From Paenibacillus qinlingensis (lineage in GTDB: Bacteria; Bacillota; Bacilli; Paenibacillales; NBRC-103111), in contig NZ_JABMKY010000026.1 of assembly GCF_013204845.1 (NCBI RefSeq), positions 62,001 through 126,000 of the forward strand: 64,000 nt of DNA, in the 5' to 3' direction. Made by a program: the position numbers and the translations under genes. Under the pieces are notes generated by a model. It saw nothing but the letters and a program-made list of their open reading frames with translations, was not told the DNA's origin and did not search any database. Each line of letters opens with the position of its first letter. Positions within the stretch are counted from its first letter, which is position 1. Below are positions 18,476 through 29,500 of the stretch, piece by piece.

Positions 18476-19306
18476 TTATTTAGAATGGCCCCTTGGCTTT
18501 TTCCCGCTCCATCTTTCATCTACCTTCTCATTCGCCGACTGATACCTCGCATCTACACTAATCCGGTACTGATTCGTCGTATTTTCAAGGGAACAATGCA
18601 TCAAGAACATGCCAAAGATGAGCACATCGCCTGCCTGAAATTCCGTTGTTGCCCATTTACCGCCAAACTTCTCCGTAATGAACAGCGGATCATCCGTATA
18701 GTGATTAACCCCATCACGATCAGAATCCTTGGAGCCATAGGACGCTTTCAATGACTCGAAACGGTGTGAGCCGAGGCAGATAGCTAGCCCCCCCATGTCA
18801 TAAGGTACATCGCCAAGCGGGGACCAGACCGTATACACATTATGAGTTCCTCTACCCATGTAAACGATATCATAATGCGCCCCGGTGAAATCACCTTTCC
18901 CTACAGCTCTCAGCCATTTGTAATGGTAAGTTAATGATTGATCACCAAGAAATTCATCAAAGAAGCGCATGATATGATCGCCATTCAATACATTCAAGAG
19001 TGCAGGCAAATCTTCATTCGTCCCACCCATGAAAATGGTTTTGCTGCCATCAGCCATCACACCCTCCTCAAGCTGAGTGTCGCGATTGAGCTTGCCCATC
19101 TGCGCCATTTTTTCCAAAATGCTTGTACGAGCTTCTAACACCTTGTCCCGATTATGAAATCCGCGAATGAGTAAGTACCCGTCCTCTTCCATTCGCTCAC
19201 GTAATGCTCCAATATCATGAAAAATATCATTTGAGCTTCTAAGTTCCTCTAAATGCTGCCCATGCATCTCTAATTCGCGGTTACCGACTTTCACCATCAT
19301 CTTCAT
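18476..19306 (-). CDS. Phytanoyl-CoA dioxygenase (PhyH) family protein, copy 2
   Basis: Fe(II)/2-oxoglutarate oxygenase of 276 aa. ATG 19306 follows GGAGGAG by 5 nt. Predicted iron ligands are H144 and D146 (GAHYDIVY) and H237 (FLMHCSLENT); R248 (YRISVDAR) would bind 2-oxoglutarate. It is only distantly similar to copies 1 and 3 outside these motifs, so they are not a recent tandem duplication. It is followed after 13 nt by the 62-codon isomerase remnant and is divergent from an AraC gene, its probable regulator. The substrate is unknown. Confidence 0.87.
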   Translation of the reverse strand: MKMMVKVGNRELEMHGQHLEELRSSNDIFHDIGALRERMEEDGYLLIRGFHNRDKVLEARTSILEKMAQMGKLNRDTQLEEGVMADGSKTIFMGGTNEDLPALLNVLNGDHIMRFFDEFLGDQSLTYHYKWLRAVGKGDFTGAHYDIVYMGRGTHNVYTVWSPLGDVPYDMGGLAICLGSHRFESLKASYGSKDSDRDGVNHYTDDPLFITEKFGGKWATTEFQAGDVLIFGMFLMHCSLENTTNQYRISVDARYQSANEKVDERWSGKKPRGHSK

Positions 19307-19438
19307 CCACACTCCTCCGTGTTTTCTTGCTTACTTATAGTCTAAGTATAGGCCGCACAGCTGATTTCAACCATGGATTAGCGTTATCATTTCATGTATA
19401 ATCGTACAATAACAACGCCTAAAGCGAGGGATCCTACC

Positions 19439-20266
19439 ATGACCTTTATCAACATTCCTTATAAATTAGAAAAGAGAGATGTCCCTCTCCCCGTCTTTCA
19501 CTCGATCTGGATGGTGCATGCTGACAATAGCTATGAAGTAACGAAAAGGGAAGGCTTTGATTTGCCAGGACTATTCCTTACTTTTGATGGGAAGGGCAGT
19601 ATTACACTGGCTAATCAGACGTATGAGCTGGATAAAAACACCTTTTTCTTCGTGGAAGACTTCATCCCTGCCATGTACAAATGTCTGAATAATGATTGGA
19701 AGTTTTACTTTTTAGATTTCAGCCAATTAGACATGACCCGCTATCTACAGATTCCAATAAGAGAAGTTATCTCTACCGGTAAAATGGCAGAAGCCATGCA
19801 ACTGTGCGAACGAATGATTGACGGTTTAATCGCTCAGCCCCTTGGCTACGAATATGCGTCAAATATCTCGCTGCAAGAATTGTTACTCTTGTTTTCTAGA
19901 GAACACGCCTTGGTTGCCATTTCTCACCACACCGAGCTTAACCAAATTCTCATCTACATCCATCGAAATTTGGACAAACAAATTCGGATAGAAGATCTGC
20001 TCCAGCTATGTGGCTGGTCGCGTACGACCTTCTTCACCCGATTCCGTGCAGTGACAGGCTTGTCTCCCACTGACTATCTACTAAAACTAAAGCTAGCAGC
20101 TGCGAGAGTTGCTCTCGAAACTACTAGCTTATCGTTGAAAGAAATTGCAGCTAAGCTGCATTTTTATGATGAATTCCATTTTTCCAAGCTGTTTAAGAAA
20201 GCATTCGATCAATCCCCTAGCACATTCCGCAAGCTGAAATTAATGGGTACTGAAAAGTCCGAGTAA
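19439..20266 (+). CDS. AraC-family regulator divergent from PhyH copy 2
   Basis: Regulator of 275 aa; ATG 19439 has GAGGG 8 nt upstream, whereas the frame's earlier ATG (19394) lacks a site. N-terminal cupin-like sensor (about 20-110, GLFLTFDGKGSITLANQTYE) and C-terminal double helix-turn-helix (about 185-265: IEDLLQLCGWSRTTFFTRFR; LKEIAAKLHFYDEFHFSKLF). It ends only 2 nt before the stop codon of the converging GH101 gene, leaving no room for a terminator between them. Confidence 0.92.
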   Translation: MTFINIPYKLEKRDVPLPVFHSIWMVHADNSYEVTKREGFDLPGLFLTFDGKGSITLANQTYELDKNTFFFVEDFIPAMYKCLNNDWKFYFLDFSQLDMTRYLQIPIREVISTGKMAEAMQLCERMIDGLIAQPLGYEYASNISLQELLLLFSREHALVAISHHTELNQILIYIHRNLDKQIRIEDLLQLCGWSRTTFFTRFRAVTGLSPTDYLLKLKLAAARVALETTSLSLKEIAAKLHFYDEFHFSKLFKKAFDQSPSTFRKLKLMGTEKSE

Positions 20267-20268
20267 GA

Positions 20269-23200
20269 CTAGTTCAGAATCTTAGTCGCAATCCAAGCAA
20301 GATCCGCAATATCGATCATGCCGTCCCCATTAACGTCAGCAACTTTAATCGAATTCCAGTCTGCATCCGCTGAAGTTGCGCCATAGTACTTCGCTACAAT
20401 AGCCAAGTCACCGATACTCACTTTCGTATCATTGTTTAGATCGCCTGCTGTTCCCGTAATGACTAAAGCTTTGAAAGTTGCAAGGGCAGCACTCAATGTA
20501 CTCGCTGCTTCTGCAACGTCATCTTGGCTTGCAGACGCATTATTCATGACCGTCATCGCCGAGCTAATGGCCGCAAGTAGAATCGCTTTGGAACCTCCTG
20601 GATATTGACCGACGAGTGTGCCTTCTGCTGCCCCATCATGCCATTGCTGAGCTTCGGATATGAGGGCTTGCAAGGCTGCTTTATCCACATACGCAATGGC
20701 TATGCCATGCGAAGTGATTGCGAGAGCTGTTTCCTCTCCAATGGCATTCGCAATCAACAGCTTGGAAATCGTAATCGTGGTACTCGACGACTCGTGGAGT
20801 GATTTGGATTTCCAATGAAGCTGCAACAGATCGTCGTTAACAGCCGCTTCTGCATGTCCTCCAATTTTGACAACAAGAATTCGAACCTGACCTTCTGTTA
20901 GCTTCTTGTCTACAATTGTCAAACCATCACTAACGGATTCCACACCAAGGAAATCTACTTTCGCTGGATCGTAGGTGAACGTCAAATCCTGAGCTAAGAT
21001 GTTATCCGCTGTATTGGCCAATCCATAGGTCAAATCAAACGTACTTCCAGTCATGACCGTATTCACGCCATCGAGCAGAACTTTATTAGGTTGTTCCGAT
21101 TTAGCTGGTACAACAATAGGTAAGCTCATAGTCACTGCTTTTGTACCATCGGATATTCGTGTCACTTCCAATACGAGATTCACCGTGTGTGCCACACCAG
21201 ATGATACGATAGTTCCATCCAGTTGAATGACGGCAGGTTGATCCGTACTTTTAATTGCAATGCTATAACCAGCTGGCACATTGGGCAGTGTCACATTGCT
21301 GGCATCCTGTGCAGGAGCTGCGATCCTCGTAATGCCAGCAGCCACTTGTGCTGCTGTAGGCGCTTGTGCATTCGTTAAATCATCGACAACTAAATCATCC
21401 ACAACCAGCACAACATCTATCGCTGATAATTGTGGCTGCGCCGTTTGTTTAACCGACTCAATAGCAATGTAATAATCGTCCTTGCTGCCTGTTTCAAAAT
21501 CTATTACCGCGCTCGCAGTATCCGTAGATTTAATGATCGGCAGCGTAAAGCCAGGTATTAAGGATTTGCCTGTACCTGTTGCCGTAGACAATGGCACGCT
21601 ATACGTCTGACCATTCGATCTTGATTTGGCCGAGAGTTGATACAACCCGGCTTTATTCGCTTCATAACTCATGCTGACTTTATAATGGGTATTCGGCAAT
21701 AGCTTCAACGTTGATGGCACCGTAGCCAAGAGCTCAGCAACAAGTGGTGTACTCCCATTTGAAATGAAATCTTGTTCGTTCGACTTCAAGGAGAAATTCC
21801 CATTAATGACGTAAGTCATCGGCTGCGTAATATAAGGATCGGCAGCTTTCAGCTCGTCACTCACCTTCTCAGCCAAATGCGTCTGACCGCCGCTCGAAGC
21901 GGCTTGGAACATAAATGGACCATACCCTTCGGAGACATTCTCGAAGTCCTCATAGAAGTAATGCGTGCCAAAATCTGTCTTACTTGGATTCTCCCACAGC
22001 TTCACATCATCCCACCATACATTGGAATTCGCAGCGCTCGTTGCATCAGCTTTCAAATAAATCGTCGCTTTCCCCGTGGCATCCGCCGTAAAATCAACCT
22101 TCATCCGTTGATAGTACGTATTCTTGAATTTGCTAGGCTCTTCTAGGTTTTTAATCTTCGATGACGTGATAAAGTTCGTTACTTCCGGTCCGCCGTAGTT
22201 TTTCACGCCAATTGTGACTTTTCTGTCCGAGGTGCTGCGTGATTTGTTTTCGTTACCGTTCGATGTAGTTGCGTTATTGATGTCTACCCAAACCGAAGCC
22301 GTGTACGTTTTCCCCGCTTCCAGTCCATAGACGTTCTGTGTAATTGTCGCATCGTCTTTCCCTGCTACTTTCAGGAAGTTGTTTTTCAAGGAGTCATGCT
22401 CTACGGTTACATTCGCTGCTGCCGCATTCGTTGTAGACGTTTTCTCCCATGAAGCAAAAGCACCGCTATCAAAACCTGGATCCTTCACAGGTCCGCCGAA
22501 TCCGAAATCGCCAGCTTGCTGCGTATCTGCACCTTGTTCTTCTGCTTTGGATTTGTAGATGACATACGGAACACCGATTGTTGTGTTGTTGATCGTTACC
22601 GAACCATTGGTAACTGGCAGCGTACGATCCCAAACACGACCTGTATCCGTCAGTTTATACATTTCGATGGAAGACAAACCGCTCCAGCTGTTAGGCAATT
22701 CCCACGTTGTTGAACCACCTTTTGGATTCCAGTAGTAGATCTTGGATTCATGTTGTGGATCCCATGGCAGGAAGAGCTGGCTCTTCTGGTTACTTACATC
22801 TAATTGACCTACTCCAGTGTCTCCCCAATCTTTATGGTTCAGCACATCATATTTGGCAATCGTTTTGCCGTCCTTCTTGAGCGAAGCTGTTCCAATGATA
22901 TAGTTCGCATCTGCGCTATCTGCATGGTATTCATCTAAGGAAGCGACGACTCCACCCTCGAAAATGACCGTTTTATCCATACCAGCAGCATCATGTGTCG
23001 TATTGAGAATCGGGAAATGCTGCATATATTTGGTTAACAAATTGTTATTATAAAATAAATCAATCCCGTTCTGAATGTCCGTTCTTCCTTGCCAAGTACC
23101 AACCCCAGCCTGAAGCATGCCTCTCAATAAAACACTGGTATACGGGCTTGGTGCCTGGAACGTATCTTGATATTGATTTTTAATAAAGCGGATAATCTGA

Positions 23201-26200
23201 CTTCCTGGTGTTTTACTTGGATAATAAGGATCGGTTCCCCAGTGGGTCCAAATCACATTTTCCTCTAAGGGTCCAGAGAACTCTGTGGCAAACCAAAAGC
23301 CTAATTTGTTCTGAATCACATTCGCAAATTGATTGGCGTGCCAGCCAGCTCCGCTATACACATCATCGTAAATCATCGCAAGGTTGGGAACTTCTTGTTT
23401 AAGCTGTGTATACCTTTTCTCCAAATCTCCGCCTGCTAAATCTTTCGCGCGATCAGACGGATACGTAGGGTCAACCCAGTCATAGTTCGAACTTGTGCTG
23501 CCCCAATTGTCTGGTTTTGCATAATAAGCATCAGGATCTTGACCATCAATGTTCGTATGAACGCCGACTTTTACATTGTATTTTAACCCTTCATCGACAA
23601 GTGTGTTAAAATCTTTCAGCCCACCTTCACGAATGCCGAAGTGGCCCGCGAGATCTGGATGACTGTCGTCATGCCCTTCTGCTTGATATCCTTTTTCCAA
23701 AATAAGCTGTCCGAAGCCATCGTACAAATTGTAAAGCTTCTTCGCGTTATCCAATGTACGTAAGAATGGGTTTTGCGCTAAGCTGTTGAAGTTCATCGCG
23801 ATATACGAGACATAATTATTGATTTCGCTTGCGCCTGGGAGGAGATTCTCCGACCAGACATTGCGGAAATCAATTGCTGCATCTTTCCAATCGGCTGTGT
23901 GATCATCGTTTCGGTCTGGAGAAATGATGATCTTCGATGAGAAATCAAATTTTGGCGGGAATTTGCTATCGTCAATGATATCTCCTCTTGCCTTCCAAAC
24001 CCCGTTCCACATCGAAAGCTGTTTATTGATGTCATCGGGCTCGTTGGCAATATTCATGACAATTTTAGCTGGCGTGTCAACGACGTCATTCATGATTGCT
24101 GCCGCCAATGTGCCATCACTAACAAAACCGTACGATCTTAGCATACTATCTGCTGTTTGATCTTTTAATTTCGTTCCATAGGTAGCGTCATTTGTATAGA
24201 ACTCATCATTCATCTGATTCCACTCCCCCGTTACCCAAGAGGATACCCCTTGTGCATCGGGATTGCTGCTCGACACCGTAACTAACTTATGATTCGGGAA
24301 TTCCACAGTTCGTACTTTATAACCCGCAGGCTCACTATTGATATGCGTTGCCATGTTCACAATATTACCCCTGACTTTATAAGTAACCGTCATCTTCACT
24401 ATGCCTGCTGCAGCTTCTGAGTTATCATCCACAACGGGAACGTCTAGTTGATAAACAACCGTATCCCCTGCCGTTTTCGTTGCACTTTGTACTGTTGCAA
24501 AGCCGTCATTGCCGTTTATTTTCACATTGTATAGAAAATCACTTTGACCTTGCAGAGTTGCATTCGAAGCCTCGCTGCCCAGCCACGTATAATTGCGTAC
24601 GGTCGGGAAGCGGTTATCCATCGTTACACGCAACTTGTCTGATGCGATTGATATTGGCTGTAACTCCGTCGGTTGCGGAGGTGTTGGTGGAATGTACGCT
24701 TCTTGTGAGATTTGGCTGATCGTTATATTTTTGGATGTGAACCAGCTTCTCAAACCAACCTTGCCTTCGGCAACTGGGAAATCTGCACTTCCGCTGACAA
24801 CCAAACTATCATTCAACCAAACTTTAATGTTTTTGCCGATATATTTGATTTTGAGCGTATAATCAGTATTCGCTGTAAGGTTAGGCCCGCTGGTCGTCAG
24901 ATCGCCGTAATGCGAAGCATCGGTTTGCCAGCCCCAATTGCCGTTTGTATTATAGTAAATCATCGCGTAAGGCTGAGAAGGTGAGATGTATCTGAAAATA
25001 AATCCGATACGCCCCGTATCGATATTCGTTCTGAACTTGATGGTGTAAGTACCATCTTGAATCGGCAGCGAATCGTTATCATAGATTTCCCCAAACAGAT
25101 TGGTCATGTTCAGCTGATTATTCACGATGGCTGGCGTAGGCGAGTAGGCCGTTCCATCAATTTTATTCCATGTGCCTGCTAAGCCATCGTTATAGTTTCG
25201 AATGTATGTCGTTGGTTTCGGCGGCGTGTAGACGTCACCTTCTTTATACGTAACTTGCATATCATCCATATAGGTCGTTAAGGTTCCCATGGAGCTTGCG
25301 GTGTACCCCTGACTGCCATTCACAACAGCCATCCCCACTTGTGTACCCGTATAAATCTCCGTGCCATCTATGGTAAGTGTATAGGTATCCCCTTCATAAG
25401 CCACACCCACATTGTGTACCGCGCCAGGACTTAGAGGTTGATGCGTACTCGTTAAGTTATACGAGACATCTGCACCCTCTTTTTTCCCCGTCAATGTCCA
25501 ATTCCCAGCGCTATCCGTTCTAACTGAACTCCAGTTGCTCTCATCGACATATCGAAACAACAATCCTGCAGAACTATAAGTGCCGTTCAGCTGCAGCTTG
25601 GTACTATAGGTTCCGTTAATGGCTAAGGGCGACTTACTATCAACAACCTGACTTGTGCCGTTCGTTGTCGTGATTTGCGCAACTTTTCCATCAAAGCCTT
25701 GTAACGGAGTTTTAAACGAATACGTAGGAACAACTGCACTTGCAGCCCCCATCTGTAAGCCGGGCGTTGCGTCATCTGTATAATTCCTTGTATAGACGAC
25801 CGCATTTCCTTTATCGCTATCCGTTACTTTCACATCATCGATATGCAATGTCTTGGCCGCATAGTAAGATCGAAAACCAACCTTTCCACCTGCTGTGGGC
25901 AGCTTACCTCCTGAAGTTGACGTGTAAAAAAGCGCACCGTCGATATAAACTTCGTACGTATCACCGCTGAAGGTCATTTTGAAATCATATGTTTTGCCAG
26001 GATCCAGTTTGAGCGTCTTGTTTAGATAAGACCCCCACACTTCACTGCCGCCATTAAAACCATCCCATATCCAACCGTTCCCATCACGGGAAACCATCGC
26101 ATAATGCGTTGGATCCTTATATCTAGCAATGAATCCGAACTGCTCGGAAGCCCCTCCATCAATGTTCAGCTTCGCTTCAAACGTCCCATTAGCCACATCA

Positions 26201-26505
26201 GGCATATCGTTAAAATAAAAGATTTCATTGCCGCCATTCGGATTTTGTGCAGCTAAAAATTGTCCGTTCATTCCCGAGTAGGTCGCCCTTGCACTGACCG
26301 TAGTGTCGGACGTTACAGCCCCTTTATCAGAGAGATTTACTTCTGTTCCATCTTCAAAATGGTTCGTGTAGGTCACACTCTGACCACCCGCTGCTAATAC
26401 TGTAGAATTGCCGAGCACCTGTAACACGCCTGGTAATGGTAATACACTTGTAGCTAAGAGTGTAGTTGAAAGAATAACGCTTAATTTACGCCGGGTTGCC
26501 CTCAT
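20269..26505 (-). CDS. Secreted GH101 endo-alpha-N-acetylgalactosaminidase with cohesin, FIVAR and dockerin modules
   Basis: Giant exported enzyme of 2078 aa that would release Gal-beta-1,3-GalNAc from Ser/Thr of mucin-type glycoproteins. AGGAGG lies 7 nt before ATG 26505. Modules: signal peptide (about 1-39); three LamG-like sandwich domains (about 45-230, 235-430, 440-615); the GH101 supersandwich and barrel (about 620-1315); galactose-binding-like sandwiches (about 1375-1700); cohesin (about 1805-1935, AQDLTFTYDPAKVDFLGVES); FIVAR helical module (about 1940-2015); dockerin (about 2020-2078) with two Ca2+ loops, DLNNDTKVSIGDL and DVNGDGMIDIADL. The nucleophile and acid/base are probably D1048 (MIYDDVYSG) and E1075 (ATEFSGP), spaced roughly as in EngBF-type enzymes. 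Downstream of GH95 on the same strand, behind a partial terminator. Confidence 0.88.
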   Translation of the reverse strand: MRATRRKLSVILSTTLLATSVLPLPGVLQVLGNSTVLAAGGQSVTYTNHFEDGTEVNLSDKGAVTSDTTVSARATYSGMNGQFLAAQNPNGGNEIFYFNDMPDVANGTFEAKLNIDGGASEQFGFIARYKDPTHYAMVSRDGNGWIWDGFNGGSEVWGSYLNKTLKLDPGKTYDFKMTFSGDTYEVYIDGALFYTSTSGGKLPTAGGKVGFRSYYAAKTLHIDDVKVTDSDKGNAVVYTRNYTDDATPGLQMGAASAVVPTYSFKTPLQGFDGKVAQITTTNGTSQVVDSKSPLAINGTYSTKLQLNGTYSSAGLLFRYVDESNWSSVRTDSAGNWTLTGKKEGADVSYNLTSTHQPLSPGAVHNVGVAYEGDTYTLTIDGTEIYTGTQVGMAVVNGSQGYTASSMGTLTTYMDDMQVTYKEGDVYTPPKPTTYIRNYNDGLAGTWNKIDGTAYSPTPAIVNNQLNMTNLFGEIYDNDSLPIQDGTYTIKFRTNIDTGRIGFIFRYISPSQPYAMIYYNTNGNWGWQTDASHYGDLTTSGPNLTANTDYTLKIKYIGKNIKVWLNDSLVVSGSADFPVAEGKVGLRSWFTSKNITISQISQEAYIPPTPPQPTELQPISIASDKLRVTMDNRFPTVRNYTWLGSEASNATLQGQSDFLYNVKINGNDGFATVQSATKTAGDTVVYQLDVPVVDDNSEAAAGIVKMTVTYKVRGNIVNMATHINSEPAGYKVRTVEFPNHKLVTVSSSNPDAQGVSSWVTGEWNQMNDEFYTNDATYGTKLKDQTADSMLRSYGFVSDGTLAAAIMNDVVDTPAKIVMNIANEPDDINKQLSMWNGVWKARGDIIDDSKFPPKFDFSSKIIISPDRNDDHTADWKDAAIDFRNVWSENLLPGASEINNYVSYIAMNFNSLAQNPFLRTLDNAKKLYNLYDGFGQLILEKGYQAEGHDDSHPDLAGHFGIREGGLKDFNTLVDEGLKYNVKVGVHTNIDGQDPDAYYAKPDNWGSTSSNYDWVDPTYPSDRAKDLAGGDLEKRYTQLKQEVPNLAMIYDDVYSGAGWHANQFANVIQNKLGFWFATEFSGPLEENVIWTHWGTDPYYPSKTPGSQIIRFIKNQYQDTFQAPSPYTSVLLRGMLQAGVGTWQGRTDIQNGIDLFYNNNLLTKYMQHFPILNTTHDAAGMDKTVIFEGGVVASLDEYHADSADANYIIGTASLKKDGKTIAKYDVLNHKDWGDTGVGQLDVSNQKSQLFLPWDPQHESKIYYWNPKGGSTTWELPNSWSGLSSIEMYKLTDTGRVWDRTLPVTNGSVTINNTTIGVPYVIYKSKAEEQGADTQQAGDFGFGGPVKDPGFDSGAFASWEKTSTTNAAAANVTVEHDSLKNNFLKVAGKDDATITQNVYGLEAGKTYTASVWVDINNATTSNGNENKSRSTSDRKVTIGVKNYGGPEVTNFITSSKIKNLEEPSKFKNTYYQRMKVDFTADATGKATIYLKADATSAANSNVWWDDVKLWENPSKTDFGTHYFYEDFENVSEGYGPFMFQAASSGGQTHLAEKVSDELKAADPYITQPMTYVINGNFSLKSNEQDFISNGSTPLVAELLATVPSTLKLLPNTHYKVSMSYEANKAGLYQLSAKSRSNGQTYSVPLSTATGTGKSLIPGFTLPIIKSTDTASAVIDFETGSKDDYYIAIESVKQTAQPQLSAIDVVLVVDDLVVDDLTNAQAPTAAQVAAGITRIAAPAQDASNVTLPNVPAGYSIAIKSTDQPAVIQLDGTIVSSGVAHTVNLVLEVTRISDGTKAVTMSLPIVVPAKSEQPNKVLLDGVNTVMTGSTFDLTYGLANTADNILAQDLTFTYDPAKVDFLGVESVSDGLTIVDKKLTEGQVRILVVKIGGHAEAAVNDDLLQLHWKSKSLHESSSTTITISKLLIANAIGEETALAITSHGIAIAYVDKAALQALISEAQQWHDGAAEGTLVGQYPGGSKAILLAAISSAMTVMNNASASQDDVAEAASTLSAALATFKALVITGTAGDLNNDTKVSIGDLAIVAKYYGATSADADWNSIKVADVNGDGMIDIADLAWIATKILN

Positions 26506-26530
26506 CTTATAACCTCCTGCTTCTTTTTTT

Positions 26531-26576
26531 GAAAAGACCCGAAAGATGACTATTATTCGTGTAGCTTTCGGGTCTT
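26531..26576 (-). terminator. Intercistronic hairpin between GH95 and GH101
   Basis: Stem AGACCCGAAAG/CTTTCGGGTCT with a 19-nt loop, followed on the minus strand by TTTTC. It lies 19 nt past the GH95 stop and 26 nt before the GH101 start. It could cut GH101 expression relative to GH95 or protect the GH95 transcript end. Confidence 0.7.
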
Positions 26577-26594
26577 CTGTTTAGAAAATACGTG

Positions 26595-29500
26595 TTATTC
26601 CAAAATCTTGGATGCTACCCATGCAAGGTCATCAATGTCTACATCATTGTCATTGTCGATATCCGCCAGCTTGTATTGATTCCAATCTGCGTCTGCGGAC
26701 GTTTTGCCATAAGCGGAGGCCACAATCGCTAAGTCACCAATGGTGAATTTGCCGTCTACATTCAAGTCTCCTGAAATTGATCTGATTTGAACACTGAGCG
26801 AGTTTCCGATGGCGTGTGTTTCCACCCCGTTACCATTCGCTACCTTTACGTCGCTTAATGTAATCGCTGCGGATTGCGTGACCGATTTGGCCTGCCAATG
26901 CAAGGCTAGCAACGGACCATTCACACTGGCTGCATCTGCTGTCGTACTGGCAAGAATTAGTCTAATCCGGCCAGGCTCTTCTGATTTATCCACAATAACT
27001 AGATGTGGATAAAGTGAATCCACCGAAATAAATGACATTTGATCCGGGTTATACGTAATCGTTAGATCCTGTGCATACACATTCTGCATAGGAGTCACAG
27101 CATATTGAACGGTAAAATTAGCACCGGAAGTAATGAATGCCGGTCCAGTTAAGCTCGCTGTCGGTTCACTTGGGACAACAGCAGATACAATCACATCTTG
27201 AGTAGCCTGTTTTCCTCCCCATGTTGCAATAATGGTTGCTTGCCCTGGGGTTAAGGCGTGGAGGACGCCCATGCTGTCGATGGAAACCACCAACGGATTA
27301 CTGCTCTCATACGTTACGCCCTCTGTAACAAGTGAGATATCGTTCGCGCCATATGTCGCATAGACGACTGAACTCACTGTGTCTCCGACTTTCATCGCTG
27401 TCGGAATATTCGTTAGTGTAATTGACTGGAGGGAATTCGATGCAGCTGCTGGCGTATACGCAAAAGCATCGATGGCGCCAATTGCGCTGCTGGATGCAGC
27501 ATTTTTCGTTCCTTTCACGACAACCTTAATCGTGTGCGTTCCCCTCTCTAACCCACTTCGACTAAACAGGACGACTTGTTTGTTCGTCGATGTGGCATAG
27601 CAATCAATGTCCGCCTGTGCTAATACGCCGTCCAGATACACATCGATTTTCCCCAGATTCGTTTGCTTCATGCTGATGAAATCAATCGAGGTGCCCGTAA
27701 ACGTAAACTCAGCAGAAGCGCCAGCTACACCGCTGTATTTCTCCGTACCGCTATAATCAGCACTGTCGTTATAAGTACTCCATGCCCCCGTGTAAACGAT
27801 GGCGGGATCAAGGTCATCAACCTTGATTTTCTGTACGGGTTGAACAGCAACCGGTCTTGTATTGATATAGTTCACATCGTCGATAACCAATACTTTGCTA
27901 TCAAACCATGTTCTCAGTCCTATTTTCCCAGGTGTATTTAAAAAATCAGCTACGGTTGTAGAGCCAACCTGTTGACCGTCGATCCATAGTTGAATACTGG
28001 CATCAACAAAACTCGCTTTCACGTCATACGTTTTGCCATTCGTAAGCGTTATGGGAGCTAGTTCACCATAGTGTTCTACTCCGTCTTTCACGTAATACCA
28101 TAGCCATTTGCCATCATACAGCACACCGGCATAATTGTTCACGTCCGTGTAACGGAAGAGCAGTCCGACTCTCCCCATCCCTGTTTGAACCTTCAGCTTC
28201 ATAGCCAAATCAGCATCTTTGTACGCAGGAGAATTGTCGTCAACCATGATCGCAACTGGATTAGCGACGACTTTCAACCCATTATTTTCTACGCTGAACG
28301 CAGCGCTTCCCGTCGTAGATGTCTTTCTCCAACCGCCAACTATACCATCGTCGAAATTTTGCTGATAAGCATTTCCTACAAAGGTAAATGCAGTCGTTTC
28401 ATTACTAGTCGTAGAAAGTATCCCTTCGGCATCCTTGGACCAAACCACGAAGCGGTATAACTGCTTCTCGTTTAGCCCCGTCACCTGCACGCTGGTGCTT
28501 GCAGCCGGCACATTCAGACTTTTTGTTTTTGTCGCACCTTGATAAACATCCACCACATAGCCCGCCACAGTCGCACCGCTTGTAGGAGCTGTCCACTGCA
28601 AATCCACCGTTGTAGCTGTGTGTGTCGGTGACTGCACTTGGGTTGGTGGAAGTGGCGGCGGTGTGACGCTGGATGTAATGGTATAGGATTGGCCCACTTC
28701 CGTATTGAAAGTGATCGTATCACCACTCCGCGTGTAGTTCACCGGAGAAGCGTCATCCGTCTTCAATACTTGAAATTGGCCAGGATGAATGAATGTCTTC
28801 TCCTTTACTTTTGCCACATTGCCTTGTAAGGAAGTGATTGTCGCATTCGTCAGTATCGTGCCATTCCAACTCATATCTACTTCAAAATCGCCTCTTGCCT
28901 TTAGGCCCTTCACATCACCTTTGGGCCATGCAGAAGGCAGTGCGGGTAACAAGTCGATACTTCCTGTATGACTTTGCAAGAGCATCTCTGCAATCCCGGA
29001 AGTTCCTCCAAAGTTTCCATCGATTTGGAAAGGCGGACCTGCATTGAATAAATTCGAATAGGTACTCGCGTCAAGCTGTCCTTGGAGAATCTTCTTAGCA
29101 TGGTTACCATCGAGCATGCGAGCCCACATATTCAGTTTGTTCGCTCTGCTCCACCCCTCTGCTTCATCACCACGCTCGGTTAGTGTCACTCTCGCTGCAT
29201 GAAATAGATCTGGTGTTGTTACCTTATTTATTAAATTACCAGGAAATAAGCCAACTAAATGAGAAATGTGGCGATGTTGGTCGTTCGGATCATCAATATC
29301 TTCCTTCCATTCCTGTACTTGCCCGTATTTCCCGATTTTCGGCATAGAGAGCTTGCTGCGTTTATCTATCAACTCATTACGGAAAGCTTCATCGATGCCA
29401 AGTACAGTACTCGCATCGATGCAATTCGTGAACAATTGCCAAACCAACTCTTGGTCATAGGAGTCACCGATACTTAAGGAGCCATGTTCAGGCGAGACAC

